The notes under the pieces are model-generated. The model was not told where the DNA came from. It did not search any database and saw nothing but the letters and a program-made list of their open reading frames with translations. Position numbers and translations under genes: made by a program. Positions 1 through 7,696 of a DNA stretch of 64,000 bases are shown here, in pieces (positions within the stretch are counted from its first letter, which is position 1; each line of letters begins with the position of its first letter). This DNA comes from Bilifractor sp002394235 (GTDB taxonomy: Bacteria; Bacillota; Clostridia; Lachnospirales; Lachnospiraceae), in NCBI RefSeq assembly GCF_052118845.1, contig NZ_JBQKGJ010000015.1:12793-76792 (forward strand), in the 5' to 3' direction.

Positions 1-930
1 GCACGCATACAGCTCGCAGATACCACATTGTGAGCAGAAGTTTGTATTCAGGAACGGGTTCAGATCCTGAAAATCCGCATTGGAGGCGGATCTCATAAAT
101 CTTGCGGGATCAATCGGGTGTCCGAGCGCATGACGCGAACACAAATCGGTACATGTCTCACACTGACAGCAGATTGACGCGGCTCTCGCCAGATCAATCT
201 TAGACTTTCTGCGCTTCTTCATGACAAGTGGATGATCCTGCGGAAGAACAAGAATTGCGTTTGTTGTCTTCGTAACCCTTCCATCATGCGGCTGAATACG
301 GCCCATCATCGGACCGCCGACAAAATACACCGGATCCTCACAGGTAAGCTCTCCCGCGAGATCCACCACAGATTTGAAGGAACATCCGACAGATACAGGA
401 ACTGTGATCGGCTTTGATACCTCACCGATAATCGTCAGATATTTGAAGGTGACCGGCTTATCCTCTACCGCAGCCCGATAGATGTTGTACATGGTTTCTA
501 CATTATATACAATGCAGCCCTGCTCGATCGGAAGACCGCCCGGACGAACGACCCGTCCGGTACACTCGTAGATCAGGATGACCTCATCCCCCATCGGATA
601 TACTTCCTGAAGGTAATGAATCTTCATCTCCGGATATTTGCCGATTTCTTTTTCGACGGCTGCAATTGCATGTTCATAGGACTTCTTGATTCCGATGATC
701 GCCTGCTTTGCCCCGACGGTCTCGGCTACCATGTGAAGTCCCGCGAGAATCTCATCCGCATGACTGCGGAGCAGCTGTCTATGTGGCTGCAGAAGCGGTT
801 CGCATTCTGCACAGTTTAACAGAATGGTATCCGCATTTTTATTTAACTTTGCATAGGACGGAAATCCGGCGCCACCGGCACCGACCACGCCGCCGTCCTT
901 CAGTTTTTGCTGCAACTCCTCAAATTTCAT
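1..930 (-). CDS. pduS: PduS-like RnfC-type flavo/iron-sulfur protein, C-terminus off the left edge
   Basis: 310 codons of a cobalamin-reductase/electron-transfer protein of the PduS family, cut by the left window edge. The start begins MKFEELQQKL and is followed by the GAGGAGFP glycine-rich loop typical of RnfC/NuoF-like FMN/NADH-binding folds. Two cysteine clusters of 4Fe-4S type are visible near the visible C-terminus (CCQCETCTDLC and FCSQCGICELYAC). In Pdu microcompartments this family is thought to reduce cob(II)alamin for the adenosyltransferase and/or pass electrons across the shell. The start ATG (928-930) overlaps the stop of the upstream vertex-protein gene (ATGA), so the two are probably translationally coupled. 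It is the last gene visible in the BMC operon. Confidence 0.9.
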   Translation of the reverse strand, partial: MKFEELQQKLKDGGVVGAGGAGFPSYAKLNKNADTILLNCAECEPLLQPHRQLLRSHADEILAGLHMVAETVGAKQAIIGIKKSYEHAIAAVEKEIGKYPEMKIHYLQEVYPMGDEVILIYECTGRVVRPGGLPIEQGCIVYNVETMYNIYRAAVEDKPVTFKYLTIIGEVSKPITVPVSVGCSFKSVVDLAGELTCEDPVYFVGGPMMGRIQPHDGRVTKTTNAILVLPQDHPLVMKKRRKSKIDLARAASICCQCETCTDLCSRHALGHPIDPARFMRSASNADFQDLNPFLNTNFCSQCGICELYAC

Positions 931-1220
931 GCTTTCTCCATTCCAGAATTTTCTTCTTCAAAATAACCGTTGTCATCGATGATGCCGACGATTGCCGCGT
1001 CTACCGGAGCGTCCTGCATATCACAGCCGATTCTGGCAGCACTTCCCTGTGCAATCAAAACATATTCACCAATTCCGGCACCGATTACATCGATGGCTAT
1101 GATCTGGCGTGTGTCCGCCGCCATATGATGCAGTGGTTCTACGATCATAAATTTATTTCCGACCAGCTTTTCACTTTTACGGGTGGAAATCAGACTTCCT
1201 ACAACCTTTCCTGCTATCAT
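927..1220 (-). CDS. pduN: EutN/PduN-type BMC vertex protein
   Basis: 97-residue protein of the EutN/CcmL (BMC-P) family, which forms the pentamers that close microcompartment vertices. It opens with the family pattern MIAGKVVGSL, has the central run IIAIDVIGAGIGEYVL, and ends with a short acidic tail. Length is normal. The ribosome site GGAGGAAAT lies directly before the ATG. The stop overlaps the start of the PduS-like gene by four bases. About 317 bases separate it from pduL upstream; that gap holds a tandem repeat and a hairpin, described separately. Confidence 0.9.
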   Translation of the reverse strand: MIAGKVVGSLISTRKSEKLVGNKFMIVEPLHHMAADTRQIIAIDVIGAGIGEYVLIAQGSAARIGCDMQDAPVDAAIVGIIDDNGYFEEENSGMEKA

Positions 1221-1307
1221 ATTTCCTCCATCATTATCCTTTATATAATTCTTTCAGCTTAAAAATACGAACCGGATAATCCTCCGTATGATTCCGTCAT
1301 TCAAAAA

Positions 1308-1393
1308 ACACGGATTGGATGATTCCTTGTATGATTCTTTCATCCGTAAAACACGGATTGGATGATTCCTTGTATGATTCTTTCATCCGTAAA
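1308..1393. repeat. 43-bp tandem repeat, two exact copies
   Basis: Two identical 43-bp units (1308-1350 and 1351-1393) abut in the gap between pduL and the vertex-protein gene. Each starts ACACGGATTGG and ends CATCCGTAAA, so each unit carries short inverted arms (ACGGAT near the start, ATCCGT near the end) and can fold. A degenerate third copy may precede it (1281-1300). No gene is seen in 1221-1537. Confidence 0.9.
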
Positions 1394-1474
1394 ATGCAGA
1401 CAGAACTTTCAGGCGCACACCACGCCCCGGGCTCCGTGTGCAGAAAACTACGATTACTATTATATGTACAAGCA

Positions 1475-1520
1475 GTGCTGCCGAACTGCAAGAAATTTAT
1501 CTTGCAGAACATGGCAGCAC
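1475..1520. repeat. Imperfect inverted repeat in the pduL-pduN gap
   Basis: GTGCTGCC ... GGCAGCAC outer arms and CTGCAAG ... CTTGCAG inner arms form a stable two-part hairpin just past the pduL stop on the minus strand. No T-run follows, so it is more likely an mRNA-stabilising or processing hairpin than an intrinsic terminator. Confidence 0.6.
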
Positions 1521-1537
1521 CGAAAATCAGGATCCGA

Positions 1538-2185
1538 CTACTGAATAATGGTTACCGTATCGCCCTGTTTGATTCCCGCCGCATTTGCCTCGTCGGTATC
1601 AATGTGCATCTCAAGAGTAAAGCTCTTATCTACACGTATTACCACGTGATTGAAGATTGTTCCGCGATCATTCTCAGCCTTTACGGAAACAATGTCGCCA
1701 TTTTTGAGGCCGGCTGCCTCAGCATCTCTCGGAGACATATGGATGTGGCGCATCGCAATGATCGCTCCCTCGTTGAGATAAATGGCTCCCTTTGGCCCTA
1801 CAATCGCGATCGGCGCGCTTCCTGCGATATCGCCTGACTGACGGATCGGTGCTTTGATGCCGAGCGTCCTTGCGTCCGTTGCGGAAATCTCAACCTGTGT
1901 CTGTTTTCTCACAGGTCCCAGAATACGAACATTTTCAATGGCACGGAGCTTGAGACCCACGATGGTAACCTGCTCGTTCGATGCAAACTGCCCACCCATC
2001 AGATCCTTCTTCTTGGTGAGCTGATAGCCCGGACCGAACAGAGCCTCTACATGCTCCTGTGTCAGATGTACGTGTCTCGCGGATACACCAACCGGAACGA
2101 GAAATCCCTTAGAGGGCTTTTCCTCCGCTTTGTTTAAGGATTCAATCACCATGCGGGTGATGGTTTCAATCTGATTTGTATCCAA
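1538..2185 (-). CDS. pduL: Phosphate propanoyltransferase PduL
   Basis: 215-residue BMC phosphotransacylase that converts propionyl-CoA and phosphate to propionyl phosphate, recycling CoA inside the shell. The N-terminal 18 residues form an amphipathic helix (IETITRMVIESLN) of the encapsulation-peptide type, followed by a KPSKG linker. The two PduL repeats show the metal-binding histidine motifs VSARHVHL and MRHIHMSP. Length matches PduL proteins with an encapsulation helix. It follows the shell-protein genes and precedes the vertex-protein gene. It is unrelated to housekeeping Pta. Confidence 0.95.
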   Translation of the reverse strand: MDTNQIETITRMVIESLNKAEEKPSKGFLVPVGVSARHVHLTQEHVEALFGPGYQLTKKKDLMGGQFASNEQVTIVGLKLRAIENVRILGPVRKQTQVEISATDARTLGIKAPIRQSGDIAGSAPIAIVGPKGAIYLNEGAIIAMRHIHMSPRDAEAAGLKNGDIVSVKAENDRGTIFNHVVIRVDKSFTLEMHIDTDEANAAGIKQGDTVTIIQ

Positions 2186-2260
2186 AATGACACCTCGTTA
2201 TCTGAATTGAACTTTAATACTTTCGTTGATAAGCCTCGCAACCCCTGAAGGTACAAATGC

Positions 2261-2968
2261 TTACTTATTCAGATGCGGAAGGATCATCTCAACATCCTGA
2301 TGCGGTCTCGGAATTACGTGAGTCGCAACCAGCTCACCAAGACGGGAAGCATTGTTTCCGCCGGCTTCAACTGCGGATTTTACAGCGCCTACATCACCGC
2401 GAACCATAACAGTTACGAGTCCGGAACCGATTCTCTCTGTTCCGATCAGGCTTACGTTTGCTGCCTTGCACATCGCATCGGCTGCCTCGATTGCAGCTAC
2501 AAGTCCTCTTGTCTCAACCATTCCTAAAGCTTCCTGTGTCATTTTTCTTTCCTCCTTGAAATTCGTGTGTGCGGGCTCATCCGCTTTTACTGGTGTTTTA
2601 TCTGATTCTTCGATATGAACGGTTTCTGTCTTTTCTGATTCGGCTTTTGAATCCATGCTGTCAGCTTCAGCCGTCTCCGCAGCCTTCTCCGGTGCAGCGG
2701 ACTTTACCTCTCCTGCAGTTTGCTCCGCCTCTAAAGGCTTTTCTGCTTCTGCAGTTTTTTGCCCTTCTGCAGGCTTCTCTGCTTCTTCCTGCCTCTCTGC
2801 TTCTGCAGGCTTCCCTGCTTTTGCAGGTTCTGCTGTGCCGGCGTCCATATTTTTCACCGTTTCCGAAATAATCTTCTTCTCTGCGGGCTTCTTCTGCTCC
2901 GCAGCCGCGGCTTTTTCTGCGGATTCATTACCGGAAGGATTTACCTTCGTTTTCTTTATTTCCGCCAT
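2261..2968 (-). CDS. BMC-H shell protein with long Glu/Lys/Ala-rich N-terminal extension
   Basis: 235 residues when read from MAEIKK, which has a GGGAG site before it and overlaps the stop of the upstream shell gene. Residues 1-142 are low-complexity, dominated by Ala, Glu, Lys and Pro, with irregular repeats of the type AEKPxEAEQ, and are probably disordered or coiled. The last 93 residues (from position 2542) are a standard hexamer-type BMC domain almost identical to the PduA/J-like protein at 3290-3571. An ATG at 2540-2542 with AAGGAGG eight bases before it could start that domain alone. A second in-frame ATG at 2990-2992 is less likely as a start because no good ribosome site precedes it. 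The extension's role is unknown: it could coat the shell, bind cargo or link shells. Confidence 0.85.
   Translation of the reverse strand: MAEIKKTKVNPSGNESAEKAAAAEQKKPAEKKIISETVKNMDAGTAEPAKAGKPAEAERQEEAEKPAEGQKTAEAEKPLEAEQTAGEVKSAAPEKAAETAEADSMDSKAESEKTETVHIEESDKTPVKADEPAHTNFKEERKMTQEALGMVETRGLVAAIEAADAMCKAANVSLIGTERIGSGLVTVMVRGDVGAVKSAVEAGGNNASRLGELVATHVIPRPHQDVEMILPHLNK
2540..2557 (-). promoter_or_regulatory. Internal ribosome site and start inside the extended BMC-H gene
   Basis: AAGGAGG (2551-2557) lies eight bases before an in-frame ATG (2540-2542) exactly where the canonical BMC domain begins (MTQEALGMVETRG). It is a better ribosome site than the one before the long form, so a 93-residue short shell protein may be made from the same gene. 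Confidence 0.7.
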
Positions 2969-3267
2969 GCGTAATCTCCCACTGTTCTCCATCTGCTTGC
3001 GCTCAGTTGAACCATTTTTACAATTTCCTCATGTGGGTTCGCAATGACCGCTTTCAGAGTTGGTTTCTTGATGCACTCCCTCATGACCGCGTCAACCGCT
3101 GTCTGTACAGAGGAGACATCTCCTTCAATAATCAAGGTGACCAGACGTCCTCCGAGCTTCCGTTCCCAGGAAGCAAGCCTCACATCGGCTGCCTTGCACA
3201 TGATATCGACGGCGTCCATAGCTGCGGTTACGCCTACTATTTCTATAAAGCCATACGCATTTCCCAT
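2956..3267 (-). CDS. BMC-H shell protein
   Basis: 103-residue single-BMC-domain protein (starts MGNAYGFIEIVGV). The core has the family layout: VTAAMDAVDIMCKAADV helix, a GGRLVTLIIEGDVSSV strand-turn-helix, and VIANPHEEIVKMV near the end. It diverges from the two PduA/J-like copies beside it and lacks the usual KIGSG pore loop, having KLGGR instead, so its pore would differ in charge and size. A Trp/Arg-rich tail (SRWRTVGDYAWRK) follows. GGAGC precedes the ATG. The 3' end overlaps the start of the extended shell gene by 13 bases. Confidence 0.9.
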   Translation of the reverse strand: MGNAYGFIEIVGVTAAMDAVDIMCKAADVRLASWERKLGGRLVTLIIEGDVSSVQTAVDAVMRECIKKPTLKAVIANPHEEIVKMVQLSASRWRTVGDYAWRK

Positions 3268-3289
3268 GGATCGTCAGCTCCTTCAGTGA

Positions 3290-3571
3290 TTACTCGAGAT
3301 TATGCGGCAGAATGTACTCAACATCCTCATGAGGTCTCGGAATTACGTGTGTGGCAACCAGCTCTCCAAGTCTGGATGCAGCAGCGCTTCCGGCTTCTAC
3401 GGCAGCCTTTGTAGCGCCGACATCGCCGCGGACAAGTACAGTTACCAGTCCGGATCCGATCTTTTCTGTACCGATCAGATGAACTTCTGCTGCCTTGGTC
3501 ATAGCATCGGCTGCCTCGATTGCAGCTGTAAGACCTCTGGTCTCAATCATACCTAAAGCTTCCTGTGACAT
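3290..3571 (-). CDS. pduA: PduA/PduJ-like BMC-H shell protein
   Basis: 93-residue canonical hexameric shell protein. It opens MSQEALGMIETRGL, has the pore loop motif KIGSGLVTV, and ends with HVIPRPHEDVEYILP. It is a close paralogue of the C-terminal domain of the gene at 2261-2968, pointing to local duplication. In Pdu shells this family forms the facets and the pores that pass 1,2-propanediol while slowing aldehyde escape. AGGAGG precedes the start, 20 bases after the upstream shell-gene stop. Confidence 0.93.
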   Translation of the reverse strand: MSQEALGMIETRGLTAAIEAADAMTKAAEVHLIGTEKIGSGLVTVLVRGDVGATKAAVEAGSAAASRLGELVATHVIPRPHEDVEYILPHNLE

Positions 3572-3593
3572 TTCTCAAATCCTCCTGATAAGT

Positions 3594-3911
3594 TCAAAAC
3601 TTGTCTAGTGCGCTGATTTTCAGCATCTTTTCAACACCCGGATCATCCGGATTGGGAATTACGTAGTGCTGCACAACTCCGCTGATCTCTTTTGCCTTTT
3701 CGATCCCGGCCTCCATCGCCGCGTTTACCTCAGAGACATTTCCTCTGAACTTCACCGTGACGAGAAGAGGAACCGGAAGCTCATCGGCATGTGCAGGCTT
3801 ATTCTTGTCAAAAACCTCCAGTGTGACATTGGCAGCCTTACATCCGGCGTCGGCAGCCACAAAGGCGCACGTCAGACCATAAACCTCCAGAATACCCACG
3901 GCTTTTGCCAT
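3594..3911 (-). CDS. BMC-H shell protein
   Basis: 105-residue BMC-domain protein (starts MAKAVGILEVYGLTCAF). The helix FVAADAGCKAANVTLEVFDKN is followed by an insertion before the second strand (KPAHADELPVPLLVTVKFRGNV) in place of the canonical pore loop, and the end is YVIPNPDDPGVEKML. This variant is commonly found beside aldolase-containing diol BMC loci. It is the first of four shell genes in transcription order, right after the alcohol dehydrogenase. Confidence 0.9.
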   Translation of the reverse strand: MAKAVGILEVYGLTCAFVAADAGCKAANVTLEVFDKNKPAHADELPVPLLVTVKFRGNVSEVNAAMEAGIEKAKEISGVVQHYVIPNPDDPGVEKMLKISALDKF

Positions 3912-3967
3912 TGTCCTGCACTCCTTTCAATCAGTATCGTAGTCATTCCGACTGATGTCAAGCATCA

Positions 3968-5218
3968 TCAGTGATTATTTGTATTTCCGTCAAGCGGTAC
4001 ATTTGTAACCGCGATCTTGAATCCCTTCTGTGCCAGAGCGAACTCATGTGCCTCATTGATCTTGTCGAGCGGGAACGCATCTGTGATCAGATCCGTTACC
4101 GGAAGGCCAATTGCCTTTGCTCTCTTCAGGAAGGAGAAGGTTGTGACGTAGTCTCTCAGTGTATATACCCAGGATCCCACGAGGTTGATCTCCTTGGAGC
4201 AGAGATCAAAGTGCGGATTGATCGTGGCATCTCCGTTGTTGATGAAGAAGCCAAGCTCGCACAGCCCGCCGCCGTTGCGGATGAAATGGTAGATATTGGA
4301 GTGCGCGACCGGTGATCCTGTGCACTGGAAAGCGAAATCTGCCAGATGTCCGTCAAAGGTCTCGGCAACAGCGTTCGCCAGGTTGTCGATTCCCTTGTAG
4401 TTCATGAAGTTGACTGTCTTGGTAGCTCCCATCTTCTTGGAGAACTCCAGTCTGGAATCATTGCCGTCCACCGTTGTAATGTTGTCAATACCCATCGTGC
4501 GGAGAACCGCGACGCACAGAAGTCCGATCGGTCCGACGCCCTGTACGACTACGCGGCTGTTGAATCGAAGGATTCCGGTCGTCTTTGCTCTCTCAACCGC
4601 ATGTACCAGAACCGCCGCTGGCTCGATGATGATACGGCTCTTCAGATCCATGTCAGATACATTGAAAAATGTAGATCCGCGGGAACCTTTGATGAAGATG
4701 TAGTCGGAGAACCATCCGTTCAGATGAATGTCATCATCCGGGATCAGTCCGTATACATCAGCCGCTCCGACATTTTTCTTGTTCAGGTCGAACATTGTGA
4801 TGTCCGGATCATCCTTGAACATCATGCAGGTGACGATCTTGTCGCCGACCTTTACCGGATTTCCGGCGCTGTCAACCTTTACATTCTTACCGATCTTTAC
4901 AATCTCTCCGGTTCCCTCATGTCCCAGAGCAACCGGGATCAGACCAAAGGGATCTTTCTTGAATTCATGCTGATCAGTTCCGCAGATTCCGGTTCCCTCG
5001 ACTCTTACGAGGATATCATCGTCGCCGACCTCCGGGATCGGGAACTCCTTCACATCATAGTGCTGAAGTGCTGTGAGCATCGCCACATGCGCGGTCTTCG
5101 GAATCGGACCGCTTGAGGCAGGTGCCGCAACAGGGGCATTCGCAGGTGCCGGTGCTCCGGACATGCTTGAAAGTACCTGTCTTACAATCTCCTCTATATT
5201 ATTCTGATTCATATCCAT
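3968..5218 (-). CDS. Zinc-dependent medium-chain alcohol dehydrogenase with BMC-targeting N-terminus
   Basis: 416 residues. Residues 1-17 (NNIEEIVRQVLSSM) form an amphipathic encapsulation helix, then an Ala/Pro linker, then a medium-chain dehydrogenase/reductase. Zinc-ligand motifs GICGTDQHE and GHEGTGE are present, as is the Rossmann loop GVGPIGLL. The likely role is reducing propanal to propanol (regenerating NAD+) and possibly lactaldehyde to 1,2-propanediol; the sequence alone does not separate these. Many Pdu loci use an iron-type PduQ at this point, so a zinc enzyme here is a notable replacement. AGGAGG precedes the start; the gene sits between pduP and the shell genes. Confidence 0.9.
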   Translation of the reverse strand: MDMNQNNIEEIVRQVLSSMSGAPAPANAPVAAPASSGPIPKTAHVAMLTALQHYDVKEFPIPEVGDDDILVRVEGTGICGTDQHEFKKDPFGLIPVALGHEGTGEIVKIGKNVKVDSAGNPVKVGDKIVTCMMFKDDPDITMFDLNKKNVGAADVYGLIPDDDIHLNGWFSDYIFIKGSRGSTFFNVSDMDLKSRIIIEPAAVLVHAVERAKTTGILRFNSRVVVQGVGPIGLLCVAVLRTMGIDNITTVDGNDSRLEFSKKMGATKTVNFMNYKGIDNLANAVAETFDGHLADFAFQCTGSPVAHSNIYHFIRNGGGLCELGFFINNGDATINPHFDLCSKEINLVGSWVYTLRDYVTTFSFLKRAKAIGLPVTDLITDAFPLDKINEAHEFALAQKGFKIAVTNVPLDGNTNNH

Positions 5219-5236
5219 TCTGTAATTTCCTCCTGA

Positions 5237-6628
5237 TCAGCGGATGCAAAGGCTGTCTACCATTACGCAGCGTCTCTTCTTCGTGAAGGTCTTGGCGCTT
5301 GTAAGTCCCTCGCCTGTTCTGGACGCAATAGTGAAGGTGCAGATTCCTTCTCCGCCATAGCCCAGAGCCGCGTAGGACGGGCCGTTCTTGACGAGGATTG
5401 CGGTATCCATTGCTCTTGCATACTTCGTAATGCGTTCCACATCATGAGAATGAATGTGGGCGGAATGGCGGTTGCCATGCTCCAGCCATACGCATTTCTC
5501 AACAGCGTCATCAAAATCCTTTGCCGGGACAATACCCAGAATCGGCATCATCAGCTCCGTGGAAATCAGAGGATTCTCTTTTTCTCCGACGAATGTGATG
5601 CAGCGGATACCCGGATCCGCTTCAACTCCGATCATGGACAGAAGTGTTCTGGCGTCACGTCCCACACACTTGCGGTTCAGCTTGCCCTTTTCATCCATGA
5701 CGGTGCGGATGAGAGCGTCCTGTTCTTCCTTGGATGCGAGATAGCATCCCTGCTCGGTTACCATGTAGTGCAGCAGCTCGTCAACGACCTGCTGTACAGC
5801 GACGATCTCTTTCTCAGCGATGCAAGGAAGGTTATTGTCGAAGGTGCATCCGTTTACGATGTCCTCCGCCGCCTTGCGGATGTCCGCCGTCTCATCAACC
5901 AGTGCAGGCGGATTTCCTGCTCCGGCTCCGATTCCTCTCTTGCCGCAGGAAAGAATCGCGGTTACAACGCCCGGACCTCCGGTAGCTACCAGAAGAGGAA
6001 TATCCTTGTGATGCATCATAACGGAGCTGGTATCCAGCGTCGGATGCTCAACGGTGCACGCGATGTTGTCCGGACCGCCGGCCTCCAGGGAAGCCTCGTT
6101 CATCATGTTGATCGCGTAGATTGTTGTCTTGATTGCCTGCGGATGCGGATTAAATACTACTGTATTGCCTGCCGCAAGCATTCCGATTGTGTTGCAGAAA
6201 ATTGTCTCCTGCGGATTTGTGCAGGGTGTAATTGCACCAATGACTCCGAACGGGCCCTCCTCGACAAGAGTAAGTCCGCGGTCTCCGGAGTATGCTTCTG
6301 TGGTAATATCCTCCGTTCCCGGAATCTTATCTGCACAAAGATAATTCTTCAGAATCTTATGTCCAACATTGCCCATTCCGGTTTCGTCAACCGCCATGCG
6401 GGCCATCAGCTCCGCATTCTCACGAATCTTGCGGCGGATGATGGTGATGATCTTCTCTCTCTGATCAAGAGACATTACCCGGACAACCTTCTCGGCTTTC
6501 TTCGCAGCTTCAATCGCATCGTTCATGTCCTTGAAAATGCCGTGCTTGCCGGAAGCGCTGTCGTTGATATTCATCTTTGCCATGACTTCCTGAACAATGT
6601 TTTTCACCATGCGTTCATCAACTGGCAC
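5237..6628 (-). CDS. pduP: CoA-acylating aldehyde dehydrogenase PduP
   Basis: 463 residues from a GTG start at 6626-6628, chosen because GGAGG lies eight bases before it; an upstream ATG (6655) would add nine residues without a ribosome site. The N-terminus (MVKNIVQEVMAKM) is an encapsulation helix of the PduP type. The catalytic cysteine lies in DNNLPCIAEKE, and the glycine-rich stretch ATGGPGVV is present. The enzyme oxidises propanal (or acetaldehyde) with CoA and NAD+ to the acyl-CoA that PduL then uses. It lies between the aldolase and the alcohol dehydrogenase genes. Confidence 0.95.
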   Translation of the reverse strand: MPVDERMVKNIVQEVMAKMNINDSASGKHGIFKDMNDAIEAAKKAEKVVRVMSLDQREKIITIIRRKIRENAELMARMAVDETGMGNVGHKILKNYLCADKIPGTEDITTEAYSGDRGLTLVEEGPFGVIGAITPCTNPQETIFCNTIGMLAAGNTVVFNPHPQAIKTTIYAINMMNEASLEAGGPDNIACTVEHPTLDTSSVMMHHKDIPLLVATGGPGVVTAILSCGKRGIGAGAGNPPALVDETADIRKAAEDIVNGCTFDNNLPCIAEKEIVAVQQVVDELLHYMVTEQGCYLASKEEQDALIRTVMDEKGKLNRKCVGRDARTLLSMIGVEADPGIRCITFVGEKENPLISTELMMPILGIVPAKDFDDAVEKCVWLEHGNRHSAHIHSHDVERITKYARAMDTAILVKNGPSYAALGYGGEGICTFTIASRTGEGLTSAKTFTKKRRCVMVDSLCIR

Positions 6629-6688
6629 GATAATTACCTCCGATATATTATACAATTCATGCCGTGCCCGTCCTTGCGGGCCGGTGGT

Positions 6689-7528
6689 TTACTTGTTGAG
6701 TCCGAGCTGCTCCATTACCTTCTTTGTGATCTCCGCAACGGTATCGGCATTGCTCTCAGCGCCATGCGCGTATGTGGATCCTGTATGCTCGCCGAGTCCG
6801 TCGCTGTTGCAGGAGCCGCCGCAGTTATGGCAGTTCAGCGTGCCCTTGTTCTGGCAGAGGTTTGCCGGATGCTTGCCCGGAAGACCCATCTGACGGCGGA
6901 TTTCATACAGTCTCTCAACCGTTGCCTTGTCGAACTCCTTCGGGCCGCCCAGCATCTTTGACTGATACAGCAGCTGTGCGTAGAACTCAACCGACTCCAT
7001 CTTCAGATATGCGGAAAGCAGATCTACAGAATAGGTCAGAGCGCCGTGGCTCTCAAGAAGCACCGCATCAAAGTACGGAAGATATTTCTCAACAGCGTCC
7101 GGGATCTCCATTGTGGAAGGGGTTCCGTAAGGAGCGATCGGTACGCAGCCGAGCGCAATGACTGCCTCCGGCATAATCGGCTGTGTCAGCGGAATGCCTG
7201 CAATTGCGAAGCTTGTCGCATATACGGGATGAGCGTGAACGACAGATCCGACATCCGGTCTCTTTTCGTATACTCTTAAATGCATCTTGATCTCAGAAGA
7301 AGGTTTGAAGCCCGGATTAGCATGAAGCACCTGGCCTTTCTCATCAATCTTGCAGATATATTCCGGAGTCATGAATCCCTTGGAAACGCCTGTCGGTGTG
7401 CAAAGGAATGTATGATCATCCAGCTTTACGGAAATGTTTCCATCGTTCGCTGCAACCATGTTGCGGTTGTAGATTCTCTTTCCGATGTCGCAGATCTGTT
7501 TCTTAATTTCAAACTCATTAACAGCCAT
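6689..7528 (-). CDS. Class II (fuculose-phosphate type) aldolase with C-terminal BMC targeting peptide
   Basis: 279 residues of the L-fuculose-phosphate/rhamnulose-phosphate aldolase (AraD/FucA) family, which splits deoxyketose-1-phosphates to dihydroxyacetone phosphate and lactaldehyde (or acetaldehyde from 5-deoxyribulose-1-phosphate). Zinc ligands are seen in VVHAHPVYATS and LESHGAL. After the fold comes a Cys-rich linker (CQNKGTLNCHNCGGSC) and a C-terminal amphipathic helix (VAEITKKVMEQLGLNK) that looks like an encapsulation peptide. It is first in a unit driven by a consensus promoter at 7598-7625 and is followed by pduP. The four clustered cysteines could bind a metal; this is not part of the standard fold. 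Substrate cannot be settled from sequence. Confidence 0.88.
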   Translation of the reverse strand: MAVNEFEIKKQICDIGKRIYNRNMVAANDGNISVKLDDHTFLCTPTGVSKGFMTPEYICKIDEKGQVLHANPGFKPSSEIKMHLRVYEKRPDVGSVVHAHPVYATSFAIAGIPLTQPIMPEAVIALGCVPIAPYGTPSTMEIPDAVEKYLPYFDAVLLESHGALTYSVDLLSAYLKMESVEFYAQLLYQSKMLGGPKEFDKATVERLYEIRRQMGLPGKHPANLCQNKGTLNCHNCGGSCNSDGLGEHTGSTYAHGAESNADTVAEITKKVMEQLGLNK

Positions 7529-7597
7529 TTGCTACTTCCTCCTTGAAATGCATCATTTTGATTGGTTTTGAGTTTAGTTGGTTTTTATCCTGATGAC

Positions 7598-7625
7598 ATT
7601 ATATCATACGCTTCAACAATGTCAA
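7598..7625 (-). promoter_or_regulatory. Consensus sigma-A promoter before the aldolase gene
   Basis: On the minus strand TTGACA (7620-7625) and TATAAT (7598-7603) are separated by 16 bases, both exact consensus hexamers. The leader to the aldolase start is about 60 bases and contains AGGAGG. It suggests the aldolase-PduP-ADH-shell half of the locus is transcribed independently of pduCDEGHO. Confidence 0.85.
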
Positions 7626-7696
7626 TAGAATCGTGTTGTTTTGTGTGGTTTCTGAGCCCGTTCTGGGACCGATTTTGTTGGTTTCTCTTCGTTTCA

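Noticed and set aside
1297..1512. 71-codon minus-strand open frame between pduL and pduN
   Set aside because: It runs through the tandem repeat, has no ribosome site and is repetitive only because of the DNA repeat.
5444..6961. 505-codon open frame on the plus strand
   Set aside because: It is antisense to pduP and the aldolase gene, both of which have full conserved motifs and ribosome sites; the antisense protein has no recognisable pattern.
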